64,000 nucleotides of DNA from JACMLD01 sp963705285 (GTDB taxonomy: Bacteria > Bacteroidota > Bacteroidia > Chitinophagales > Chitinophagaceae): contig OY970066.1 in NCBI GenBank assembly GCA_963705285.1, positions 6,138,001 to 6,202,000 of the forward strand, given 5' to 3'. The translations under genes were made by a program, and so were the position numbers. The notes beneath the pieces are model-generated. The model saw nothing but the letters and a program-made list of their open reading frames with translations, searched no databases and was not told where the DNA came from. Shown here piece after piece: positions 1 to 7,457 of this stretch (the first letter of the stretch is position 1; each line of letters begins with the position of its first letter).

Positions 1-778
1 TGTACAGAAAGCCGCCGCAGGCTGCTGCTACCCCCGTAAAAGAATTCAATATGGAAATAACAACGGGCATGTCTGCACCACCGATGGGCAGCACAAAAAA
101 TACACCATACAGGAGCGATATAAACAGTACTATATAAAAGTAGAGCTGCAAGTAACTCGATAAACCCACCCGGTGAGATTCAAAAAGTACGGAGTAAGCG
201 GCCAGTCCCAGAATAATTACCAGTACTGCCATATTCACAATATGCTGACCATTAAAACTTTTGTCTTTCACACGGCCATTCAGCTTACCCCAGGCTATCA
301 TACTACCTGCAAATGAAATACTGCCAATGATCAGCCCGGCAAAAATGATGATAAGCTCTGTGCTGAAATAGTTATTTTGCCTGAGGCGTTCAACACAATC
401 AGTGCATGTAGATGTAATAAAGTTATGATTGTACAAATGGTTAAACTCCACGATACTTATCAAAGCTGCACAGGCGCCACCCATACCATTAAACAAACTC
501 ACCATTTCGGGCATGGCAGTCATCTTTACTTTCTTGGCAGCCAGTGTGCCAATCACTGCACCAATAAGCAGTGCGGTAAATATCCATCCATAATTATGCA
601 ACGCATGGCCCTCATCATCTTTGTATAAAAAAATGGTAGCAAAAATCGCTATGGCCATTCCTCCTGCTGCAATGAGGTTTCCCCTGCGCGCGCGTAATGG
701 ATTAGAAAGCATTTTCAACCCCAGTATAAATGTTACAGAGGCAATCAGATAACAAAGAGTCAGTATATTCAATTCCAT
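1..778 (-). CDS. pntB: NAD(P) transhydrogenase subunit beta, 3' end cut by window edge
   Basis: Membrane subunit of proton-translocating transhydrogenase, which uses the proton gradient to pass hydride from NADH to NADP+. About 258 N-terminal residues are readable without a frameshift from the ATG at 776-778 to the window edge; the NADP-binding C-terminal domain lies outside. Visible are many hydrophobic helices and the family landmarks MTAMPEMVSLFNGMGGA (E. coli MTEMPELVAILHSFVGLA) and GGADMPVVISILNSFTG (E. coli GGADMPVVVSMLNSYSG). It starts 33 bases after pntA2 ends, so pntA1-pntA2-pntB form one transcription unit. Identification is from conserved motifs; confidence is high. Confidence 0.95.
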   Translation of the reverse strand, partial: MELNILTLCYLIASVTFILGLKMLSNPLRARRGNLIAAGGMAIAIFATIFLYKDDEGHALHNYGWIFTALLIGAVIGTLAAKKVKMTAMPEMVSLFNGMGGACAALISIVEFNHLYNHNFITSTCTDCVERLRQNNYFSTELIIIFAGLIIGSISFAGSMIAWGKLNGRVKDKSFNGQHIVNMAVLVIILGLAAYSVLFESHRVGLSSYLQLYFYIVLFISLLYGVFFVLPIGGADMPVVISILNSFTGVAAACGGFLY

Positions 779-811
779 AATGTTTTGATCAGCGCCTTGG
801 CAGTAAGAAAA

Positions 812-1120
812 TTATTTTTTTGCATTTTTCCCTTTGAACATTTCCAGCATTCTGTCGGTTACCACAAAGCCACCCACCACGTTGAGCGTGCCCAGTATTA
901 CTGCCAGAAAACCCAGTGCCAGCGCCACATAATTGTCTGCTTCTGCCTTGCCCATTACAATGATAGCGCCAATGATTACTACGCCATGAATGGCATTGGC
1001 ACCACTCATCAGCGGGGTATGCAACACGCTGGGCACACGGCCTATTACTTCAATACCCAGAAAAACCATGAGCACTACTATATAAATGATTTGTTCGTGA
1101 GCGTTTATCCAGTCGAGCAT
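812..1120 (-). CDS. pntA2: NAD(P) transhydrogenase subunit alpha part 2 (membrane part)
   Basis: A 102-residue protein matching the C-terminal membrane portion of E. coli PntA, which is a separate gene in many bacteria. Three hydrophobic stretches are visible (about 9-28, 43-58 and 64-85), with the conserved HTPLMSGANAIHGVV segment at the start of the second. It joins PntB to form the proton channel of the transhydrogenase. The gene sits between pntA1 (274 bases upstream, past an 8-bp tandem repeat) and pntB (33 bases downstream). The basic GKNAKK tail ends the protein. High confidence. Confidence 0.95.
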   Translation of the reverse strand: MLDWINAHEQIIYIVVLMVFLGIEVIGRVPSVLHTPLMSGANAIHGVVIIGAIIVMGKAEADNYVALALGFLAVILGTLNVVGGFVVTDRMLEMFKGKNAKK

Positions 1121-1272
1121 ATCTATATTGTTAAGTGTAAATTTTTAATTGTTAATTTTCTATTGCCAGTTTTCAGCACCTCACCCCCAGACTCTCTCCC
1201 GACTCAACCGGCTTTCAGCGGGAGTATCTCAGTAAAAAAGTTTATTGATAATCAAAGACCGTAATTTTATCG

Positions 1273-1392
1273 ACCGAACTACCGAACTACCGAACTACCG
1301 AACTACCGAACTACCGAACTACCGAACTACCGAACTACCGAACTACCGAACTACCGAACTACCGAACTACCGAAGTACCAAACTACCGAACC
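1273..1392. repeat. Tandem repeat of ACCGAACT, 15 copies
   Basis: Fifteen head-to-tail copies of the 8-mer ACCGAACT fill 120 bases. The first twelve are perfect; the last three read ACCGAAGT, ACCAAACT and ACCGAACC. The array ends two bases before the pntA1 stop codon (1395-1397), in the gap between pntA1 and pntA2. The unit length is not a multiple of three and the array is nearly homogeneous, as expected of a slippage-prone locus. It would be transcribed within the pnt message. Confidence 0.97.
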
Positions 1393-1394
1393 AA

Positions 1395-2525
1395 TCACTC
1401 AACCAACGCTTTCACCCTTTCATTCACTATGGCTCCTTCATGTGTAATACAGCTCCCTTTTACCAAATCATCTTCCCAGTTGAGTTGCAGTTGCGCGTCT
1501 TTACCGGTTATCAGTTGTAAAAAATTGAGTACGTTTTTTCCATAGAGCTTGCTTGCATCTGAAGGCATAGTAGCGGCCAGGGCCGAATTGCCTACAATGG
1601 CTACGCTATTATGATAGACCGTTTCATTATTTTTTGTGAGCGTGGTATTACCACCGGTGGCGGCTGCGAGGTCTATGATCACCGAACCTTTTTTCATGGC
1701 TTCTATCATGGGTGTGGTTACCAATACCGGTGCTGCTTTGCCGGGTATTTGCGCAGTAGTAATTACAATATCTGCTTTGGCAATACTTTCCGCAATCTTC
1801 GCTTTTTGTTTTTCCTGAAAGTCTGCAGACTGCTCTACTGCATAACCACCCGCCTTGCTTGCATCGGCTGCGCCCGCTACTTCAATAAATTTTCCACCCA
1901 GGCTCATTACTTCTTCTTTTACGGCAGGGCGTGTGTCAAATACTTCTACCACTGCACCCAGCCTGCGGGCAGTGGCAATGGCTTGCAGCCCCGCCACACC
2001 GGCGCCCAGTATTAACACTTTGGCTGGCGGTATACTGCCTGCTGCCGTCATAAACATGGGAAAATACCTGGGAAAAATAGTTGCCGCATACAGTACTGCT
2101 TTATACCCTGCAATATTGGCCTGGCTGCTGAGTACGTCCATGCTTTGTGCACGCGTGGTGCGCGGCAGCATATCAAGACTGAAACTGGTAATGCCATTAC
2201 CCGCCCATGCCAGCATTTGTTGAAAATTTATTAAGGGCTGGTAAATACCGATAAACACTTTGCTGTTCATGGCTGCCGGTTGCAATGGATGCGCTGAAAA
2301 AGGTGGGTGAATGGATAGAATAACCTGGGCAGCTACAATGATATCTTGTGCAGTTGATAGTTGCGCCCCAGCTTTGGTATAGTCGTCGTCTGAAGCAGCT
2401 GCTTTTACGCCGGCACTGGCTTCTACCAATACCGTGATTCCTTTTTTGGTAAGTGCGGTTACTGCTTCAGGTAATAATGATACACGTGTTTCAGATGCTG
2501 GTTCCTGCAAAACTCCAATTATCAT
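1395..2525 (-). CDS. pntA1: NAD(P) transhydrogenase subunit alpha part 1 (NAD-binding)
   Basis: A 376-residue soluble NAD(H)-binding subunit (domain I) of the transhydrogenase, related to alanine dehydrogenase. The N-terminus IGVLQEPASETRVSLLPEAV is the typical family start. A Rossmann motif KVLILGAGVAGLQAIATARR lies near residues 168-187, followed by VEVFDTRP; the QANIAGY motif lies near 135. It is the first gene of the pnt unit; the following gap to pntA2 carries the ACCGAACT array. Length matches the split-alpha form rather than the fused 510-residue E. coli PntA. High confidence. Confidence 0.96.
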   Translation of the reverse strand: MIIGVLQEPASETRVSLLPEAVTALTKKGITVLVEASAGVKAAASDDDYTKAGAQLSTAQDIIVAAQVILSIHPPFSAHPLQPAAMNSKVFIGIYQPLINFQQMLAWAGNGITSFSLDMLPRTTRAQSMDVLSSQANIAGYKAVLYAATIFPRYFPMFMTAAGSIPPAKVLILGAGVAGLQAIATARRLGAVVEVFDTRPAVKEEVMSLGGKFIEVAGAADASKAGGYAVEQSADFQEKQKAKIAESIAKADIVITTAQIPGKAAPVLVTTPMIEAMKKGSVIIDLAAATGGNTTLTKNNETVYHNSVAIVGNSALAATMPSDASKLYGKNVLNFLQLITGKDAQLQLNWEDDLVKGSCITHEGAIVNERVKALVE

Positions 2526-2593
2526 AGTATATTGTTCTGCCGGTAAGATAATACGTTTTTCTTATGATCCCTAGCCGCGGGCAGTGATACCGG

Positions 2594-3391
2594 TTAAAAA
2601 CGGATTACAAAATGCTGCTTTACCTTGAAGGCAGGGTTAAAAAATACGAGGCCAATAAAAAAAAGATCGATGCTGAGCAGGCATGCAGGATGGTCTTTGA
2701 TTTGCTGCCAGGCTTCTTCCATTTCGCGGCTCCAGTGAATGTCATCAAAAATCAAGATGCCGGTTGCCGTCATTGCAGGCAGCAAGTTTTCAAAGTATTG
2801 CAGGGTGGGTCTTTTACGGTGATTGCCATCAACAAACGCGAGACCAACAACCGTTGTTTGTGAAAGCACTTGCGGCAGGGTTTGATCAAAATTGCCTGTT
2901 GTTACTGTAGCGTTGCCAATGCCAAGCTGCGAAAGATTGTCGGTGGCCACGGCGGCAATAGCAGGGGCACCTTCGCAGGTTACTAAAGTACCGGCAGGGT
3001 TACCCATGGCCAGGTAGGCGGCAGAGATACCCAGCGATGTGCCCAGCTCCACCATTGAAACAGGCTGATAATAGTTGGCTATCCGAAACAACAACTGTCC
3101 AAACTTTTTTGATTTGGCAGCATTCTTCGCAATGGCCTGTACGCGTTTTTCTTTGGTATTGCCCGCTGTTGAACCGGCGCCAAAATCTTCTATTTGCAGC
3201 AACCGTGTATCTGTTAGTAACCGTTGTCGCAGGCCCTCCACTTTGTAATATGCTTCATAACTTTTGTTATCATTGAGAACACGGGTGATAAATTCAAATA
3301 CAAAAGGAGAATGTATGCCATGCCCTTTTCCGCTGGAAGCGGTTACATAATAACGGAGATATTTAACCGCAAGTTGCGTGGAAGAATACAA
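2594..3391 (-). CDS. Class I SAM-dependent methyltransferase (O-methyltransferase-like)
   Basis: A 265-residue cytoplasmic protein with a Rossmann-type SAM-binding core. The glycine loop VELGTSLGISAAYLA is at about residues 113-127, followed by the acidic residue of TCEGAP (strand 2), then LAFVDGNHRKRPTLQYFENL and LIFDDIHWSREME, the pattern of the methyltransf_24 / catechol O-methyltransferase-like families. The substrate cannot be read from the sequence. It is last in a minus-strand run after thyA and folA, but the 153-base gap to folA is filled with word repeats, so cotranscription is uncertain. Confidence 0.8.
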   Translation of the reverse strand: MYSSTQLAVKYLRYYVTASSGKGHGIHSPFVFEFITRVLNDNKSYEAYYKVEGLRQRLLTDTRLLQIEDFGAGSTAGNTKEKRVQAIAKNAAKSKKFGQLLFRIANYYQPVSMVELGTSLGISAAYLAMGNPAGTLVTCEGAPAIAAVATDNLSQLGIGNATVTTGNFDQTLPQVLSQTTVVGLAFVDGNHRKRPTLQYFENLLPAMTATGILIFDDIHWSREMEEAWQQIKDHPACLLSIDLFFIGLVFFNPAFKVKQHFVIRF

Positions 3392-3394
3392 GAG

Positions 3395-3428
3395 GGAATT
3401 ATGAATTAAAAATTAAGAATTAAGAATG
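3395..3428. repeat. AATTAAG-type word repeat
   Basis: A short run of degenerate words (GAATTATGAATTAAAAATTA and then AGAATTAAGAATGG) immediately upstream of the methyltransferase start. It is one of the intergenic word-repeat tracts seen through this window; no complementary second arm is obvious here. Confidence 0.6.
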
Positions 3429-3500
3429 GTGAGAGCTGGTTTATCAATTTGCTGTTAAAGCCACGCATAAAGGAGTTTTACTAAAGCGGTGGCAAGTGCG

Positions 3501-3560
3501 CATTCACCACATTTCTACATTCACACATTTACACATTAGCACATTTACACATTCGTCACA
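3501..3560. repeat. ACACATT-type word repeat overlapping the folA stop
   Basis: A degenerate tandem of the word (C)ACATT: CATTCACCACATTTCTACAT, then TCACACATTTACACATTAGC, then ACATTTACACATTCGTCACA. It runs across the folA stop codon (3545-3547), so the last codons of DHFR (TNV) are written in repeat sequence. This suggests the tract grew into, or moved, the 3' end of folA. Confidence 0.75.
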
Positions 3561-4063
3561 TCCCTCCTCCGCTCCCACACCTGGAAACTATATGCATACT
3601 GGTGTTTTTCATCAGCCGCAAAATCGATGTTAGAAAACAGTCGCCATTCTTTTTCACTGAATGCCGGAAAAAAGGCATCGCCTTGCACCTGGGCATGCAC
3701 CCGTGTTAAAACAATCTTATCAGCAATAGCCAATGCCTCTGCATACACTTTTCCGCCACCCACTATAAATGCTTCTTTGGCATCGGTAGTGCCGGCCACC
3801 TCAATAGCTTCCTGCAGGCTGCCAGCCGTTTTTATGGCACCCAAAGGCTCTAAAGCTTCGGGGTGATTGGTGATCACCACATTAAAACGCCCCTTGAGCG
3901 GTTTATTTTCAAGTGATTCAAATGTTTTTCTACCCATGATAACCGGCATGCCCCAGGTGGTATTTTTAAAAAACCGGGTATCATTGGGAAGGTTCCAAAC
4001 CAATTTATTCTGAAGGCCGATGACATTGTTCGTGGATGCTGCTGCTACCAGTGTAATGATCAT
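3545..4063 (-). CDS. folA: Dihydrofolate reductase
   Basis: Reduces dihydrofolate to tetrahydrofolate with NADPH. The 172-residue protein starts MIITLVAAASTNNVIG, contains LVWNLPNDTRFFKNTT with Asp28 in the position of the catalytic Asp27 of the E. coli enzyme, then MPVIMGRKTFES and the cofactor motif AFIVGGGKVYAEA. It lies 48 bases after thyA on the same strand; the thyA-folA pairing makes sense because thymidylate synthase produces the dihydrofolate that this enzyme recycles. The C-terminal RRRDVTNV runs into a repeat tract. High confidence. Confidence 0.96.
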   Translation of the reverse strand: MIITLVAAASTNNVIGLQNKLVWNLPNDTRFFKNTTWGMPVIMGRKTFESLENKPLKGRFNVVITNHPEALEPLGAIKTAGSLQEAIEVAGTTDAKEAFIVGGGKVYAEALAIADKIVLTRVHAQVQGDAFFPAFSEKEWRLFSNIDFAADEKHQYAYSFQVWERRRDVTNV

Positions 4064-4111
4064 AAAATGAAATGAATAGTGATGGGTATTCCCGCCTTTG
4101 CTCTATACAAC

Positions 4112-4906
4112 CTACACTGCTACAGGTGCTTTTATTGCCGGGTGGTGCTGATAATTCTCAAGGGTAAAATCGGTGAACTGAAAATTAAAAATATCGTTTA
4201 CAGCCGGGTTCAGTTTCATGACCGGCAGCGGAAAAGGCGTTCTGCTCAATTGCAATTGCACCTGCTCCATATGGTTATTGTAAATATGCACATCGCCAAA
4301 ACTATGTATAAACTCACCCGGTTGCAACCCGCAGACCTGTGCCATCATAAGCGTAAGCAAAGCATAAGACGCAATATTAAAAGGTACACCCAAAAATACA
4401 TCTGCGCTGCGCTGGTATAGCTGGCAGCTTAGTTTACCGTTGGCCACATAAAATTGAAACATGGTATGGCAGGGCATCAGTGCCATATCTTTCAGATCAG
4501 CCACATTCCATGCATTGATGATCATGCGGCGGCTGTCTGGATTGGTTTTTATCTGGTTGATAACATCTGTAACCTGGTCGAAGGTCTTTCCGTTAGCGCC
4601 CTGCCAGCTTCGCCATTGCTTGCCATATACCGGGCCTAGATCACCGTTTTCATCGGCCCATTCATCCCATATTTTTACGCCATGTTCTTTTAAATAGGCG
4701 ATATTGGTCTCCCCTTTCAAAAACCACAGCAACTCGTAAATAATACTTTTCAGGTGCAATTTTTTGGTAGTAACCAAAGGGAAACCCTTACTTAAATCAA
4801 AACGCATCTGATAGCCAAAACAGCTAGTGGTACCGGTACCGGTACGGTCTGTTTTTGATACCCCGTTATCAATAATATGCCTGAGTAATTGCTGGTATTG
4901 CTCCAT
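4112..4906 (-). CDS. thyA: Thymidylate synthase
   Basis: Methylates dUMP to dTMP with methylene-tetrahydrofolate. From the ATG at 4904-4906 the protein is 264 residues, exactly the E. coli ThyA length, and begins MEQYQQLLRHIIDNG. An upstream in-frame TTG at 4933 would add nine residues (MQFPWYLAG) and is rejected. Signatures visible: DRTGTGT, FPLVTTKKLHLKSI, WDEWADENGDLGPVYGKQWR, active-site Cys in LMPCHTMFQFYV, QLYQRSADVFLGVPFNIASY and the ending IKAPVAV. First gene of the thyA-folA pair. High confidence. Confidence 0.97.
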   Translation of the reverse strand: MEQYQQLLRHIIDNGVSKTDRTGTGTTSCFGYQMRFDLSKGFPLVTTKKLHLKSIIYELLWFLKGETNIAYLKEHGVKIWDEWADENGDLGPVYGKQWRSWQGANGKTFDQVTDVINQIKTNPDSRRMIINAWNVADLKDMALMPCHTMFQFYVANGKLSCQLYQRSADVFLGVPFNIASYALLTLMMAQVCGLQPGEFIHSFGDVHIYNNHMEQVQLQLSRTPFPLPVMKLNPAVNDIFNFQFTDFTLENYQHHPAIKAPVAV

Positions 4907-5401
4907 ACCCGCAAGATACCATGGAAATTGCAATTTGGCTCGGCGGGTTGCCGGCTGTGGGGAACCTGTGGATTGACGGAAGTAACCGTAGCAAGTTTTC
5001 TACAAAAAATAGTAATGGCCGCTGTGTATTTAAAACAATGGCTGCTGGTTACGCCCCTATGCTGACATTCGACAATTATATACAACCGTATCACAACTCG
5101 GCGATTGTTAATTTTTAGCAAAGATGAAACGGACCCATGCACCAAACATGATAAGATGTTATGCGGCAATATAGTAACTGTTGCTTTCTGCCCCCGCACG
5201 CCTGCGTATTGCCGCTTTATTTTAAAAAAAATGTCAAATATCCGGCACTGGTTTTGATAAATCATTCCCGTTACCGCTTACCACCTTACACTTTTTCAAC
5301 ATCCTCATAGAAAAATCCCGCACCATTAAAAGCAGCACGTCTGTTATCACTTTTTGACAATTTAACCATTCTTGAAATTCACAACCACAAAAAAAACATT
5401 T
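4907..5401. other. 495-base gap between divergent thyA and outer-membrane protein gene
   Basis: Holds the upstream regions of two divergently transcribed genes. I see no supported gene, RNA or repeat. A weak Bacteroidota -7-like element for thyA (minus-strand CATCTTTGC, 5118-5126) has no well-spaced partner, so I do not call it a promoter. Confidence 0.4.
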
Positions 5402-5992
5402 ATGAAAAAGAGTATCGTATTTATTCTGTTGCTGGCAGGAACCACCACTTTTGCGCAACATTTTGAATTGGGTGCAAAAGCCGGCGCCAACTTCAGCAAT
5501 TTTACCGGCGCCAGTAACACCGCTAATTTGAAAGACAAAACAATGGTCGGTTTTCACGTTGGCGGCTTTGTAAGCCTTTTTGTTGGTAACAGCTTTGCCA
5601 TACAGCCTGAAGTATTATTGTCTACACAGGGTGCAAAAATTGAGAACGGTACAGACAAACGGGATCTTACTTTAACCTACATCAACGTTCCGGTAATGTT
5701 TAAATTCCGCACCGCCGGCGGATTTTATGTGGAAGCCGGCCCGCAGATCGGCTTTAAGATCCATGAAAAAAAATATGGCAGCAGCGAAGATTTTGCAAAA
5801 AGCACCGACTTTTCTATTGCCGGCGGACTTGGCTATCATAGCCCCATTGGATTAGGTATTGGTGCCAGGTATGTGGCAGGTATTTCTAAACTGGGAGATT
5901 TTGATATTTCCAGCCCCAATGATCCAGACTGGAAAAATGGCGTTATACAAGTGAGTGTATTCTACACGTTGTTTAATAATCACCGCAAATAA
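5402..5992 (+). CDS. Outer-membrane beta-barrel protein (porin family, OMP_b-brl_2)
   Basis: A 196-residue secreted protein. The ATG at 5402 is chosen over the upstream in-frame ATG at 5372 because it starts a clean signal peptide, MKKSIVFILLLAGTTTFA, cut before QHFELGAK. The mature protein shows alternating beta strands rich in Gly and aromatic residues (GAKAGANFSNFTG, AIQPEVLLSTQGAK, FKFRTAGGFYVEAGPQIG, GLGIGARYVAGISKL) and ends in a hydrophobic strand, VIQVSVFYTLFNN, the pattern of the PorT / OMP_b-brl_2 eight-strand barrels common in Bacteroidota. Function unknown; followed by a strong terminator. Confidence 0.85.
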   Translation: MKKSIVFILLLAGTTTFAQHFELGAKAGANFSNFTGASNTANLKDKTMVGFHVGGFVSLFVGNSFAIQPEVLLSTQGAKIENGTDKRDLTLTYINVPVMFKFRTAGGFYVEAGPQIGFKIHEKKYGSSEDFAKSTDFSIAGGLGYHSPIGLGIGARYVAGISKLGDFDISSPNDPDWKNGVIQVSVFYTLFNNHRK

Positions 5993-6026
5993 CTGAGCGG
6001 ATACAACACCTCAATATACATCTATA

Positions 6027-6062
6027 ACAAAGGATTTGTCTCTGACAAATCCTTTGTTTTTT
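6027..6062. terminator. Intrinsic terminator after the beta-barrel gene
   Basis: Perfect 14-bp inverted repeat ACAAAGGATTTGTC / GACAAATCCTTTGT with a 3-base loop, followed by a T run on the plus strand. It lies 35 bases after the stop of the barrel gene and between it and the convergent proline dehydrogenase. Confidence 0.9.
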
Positions 6063-6085
6063 ATACAACGGGGATCAGTAAGCGA

Positions 6086-7315
6086 TTATATTTTCCGGCG
6101 TTGGATTTCCTTTTTAATCAATGCCAGTTCCCGGCCGGTCTGGCCACTAACAGAACTGTTCTCCTGCGCCCGCCGCATAAGATAGGGAATAACATCTTTA
6201 ATGGGGCCAAAGGGCAGGTACTTGCTTACCTTACAACCCGCGTCAGCCAGGTTAAAGGTAATATTATCACTCATGCCATACAGCTGGCTGAAATGTACAT
6301 GCGGGTGATTAAGCGGCAGGCCTTTTTGCTGTAATAATTGCGTAGTATACAGGTTGCTGTTTTCATTGTGTGATGCCACAATAAATGCAACGCGTTCTAT
6401 ATGCTGTATGCAATATGCCAGCGCAGTATTGTAATCATTGTCTGTTGCATCTTTACTACCCTGTATGGGCGACGCATAATTCATTTCAACCGCGCGCCTG
6501 CGTTCTTTCTCCATATAGGCCCCGCGCACCAGTTTAGCGCCCAGGATAAAATTTTTTTGTTCGGCCGCTTCCAGTGAGTCTTTAAGAAACCGCAACCGGT
6601 CATGCCGGTACAACTGTATGGTATTATAGACTACCGGCCTATTGGTGTTAAACTGCACCATCATTAAGACTGTAAGCACGTCTACCGGGTCCTGTATCCA
6701 GGTTTCTTCCGCATCCACCAGTACACCAATGTTTTTTTCGGCGCCGGCTTGGCATATCCGCTTCATTCTTTCATGCACACGCTGCCATTCCTTTTCTTCA
6801 TCGGCAGTTAGTGTTTCAAGGGCTTTTACATACCGCTTCATCAGGCTGCCGGCATTTTCTTCCACGCTTTTATCCAGTTTTTCCAGCAGGCCAAAACGGG
6901 CAATGCCCGTTACCTTAATACTCATGAAAGGAATGTTTGGCTGCGTGGCCGCATATTCAATAACGCGTATGAATTCATCGCAGGCATGATCAAGTCCTTC
7001 TTCGCCATAATCACCCCCTTCCACCCCATAATCAAGTATAGCATCCACGCCATATTTTCCCAATATCCTGGCCACCGGGCTGGTTTCTTTCAGCGATTCG
7101 CCCCCTACAAACTGTTTGAAGATAGTGTTGCGTATAATACCCTTGATTGGCAGCCCCACCCGTATAAACCATGGGGTGATGCTGGTGCCAATTTTCACCA
7201 GGGTTTCATATCCCATACTTGAAAAAAGGAAACGCGCTTTTTTTAGATCTTTGTCGCTCTTGTAAGCAAAAGCCTTCTCTGTATCGTCAAAAGAAATCGC
7301 CGGAACAGTACTCAT
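6086..7315 (-). CDS. putA: Proline dehydrogenase
   Basis: FAD enzyme of the PRODH barrel family that oxidises proline to pyrroline-5-carboxylate. The ATG at 7313-7315 (MSTVPAISFDDTEKAF) gives 409 residues; the longer reading frame would overlap the divergent gene at 7458. Diagnostic segments: FILGAKLVRGAYMEKERRRA, FIVASHNENS, YLPFGPIKDVIPYLMRRAQEN, the last being the YLxRRxxEN substrate-binding motif. It is monofunctional, lacking the P5C dehydrogenase domain of E. coli PutA, as usual in Bacteroidota. Standalone; transcribed away from the photolyase-related gene. Confidence 0.93.
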   Translation of the reverse strand: MSTVPAISFDDTEKAFAYKSDKDLKKARFLFSSMGYETLVKIGTSITPWFIRVGLPIKGIIRNTIFKQFVGGESLKETSPVARILGKYGVDAILDYGVEGGDYGEEGLDHACDEFIRVIEYAATQPNIPFMSIKVTGIARFGLLEKLDKSVEENAGSLMKRYVKALETLTADEEKEWQRVHERMKRICQAGAEKNIGVLVDAEETWIQDPVDVLTVLMMVQFNTNRPVVYNTIQLYRHDRLRFLKDSLEAAEQKNFILGAKLVRGAYMEKERRRAVEMNYASPIQGSKDATDNDYNTALAYCIQHIERVAFIVASHNENSNLYTTQLLQQKGLPLNHPHVHFSQLYGMSDNITFNLADAGCKVSKYLPFGPIKDVIPYLMRRAQENSSVSGQTGRELALIKKEIQRRKI

Positions 7316-7457
7316 AAACGTAACGATAGTAAGCGCCAAAATTAAAGCAAAGCACCCAATTACAGGGGTTTTATTAGATGGGAACAAACCTTCCGAATTT
7401 TTTTTGCTGTCACGGCCATTGACGTAAACCGGCAGCCCTTTTGCCTGTAACAGCAAT

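Noticed and set aside
785..1264. Plus-strand frame opposite pntA2
   Set aside because: It is a shadow of a clear transhydrogenase subunit on the other strand.
1273..1392. Possible CRISPR array
   Set aside because: The unit is 8 bases with no spacers, so it is a simple tandem repeat; no cas genes are present anywhere in the window.
1245..1520. Plus-strand open frame encoding repeated TTELPNYR
   Set aside because: It is the translation of the 8-bp ACCGAACT array running into antisense pntA1; no start context or codon pattern supports a gene.
4907..4933. TTG start adding nine residues to thyA
   Set aside because: The ATG at 4904-4906 gives the exact family length and N-terminus.
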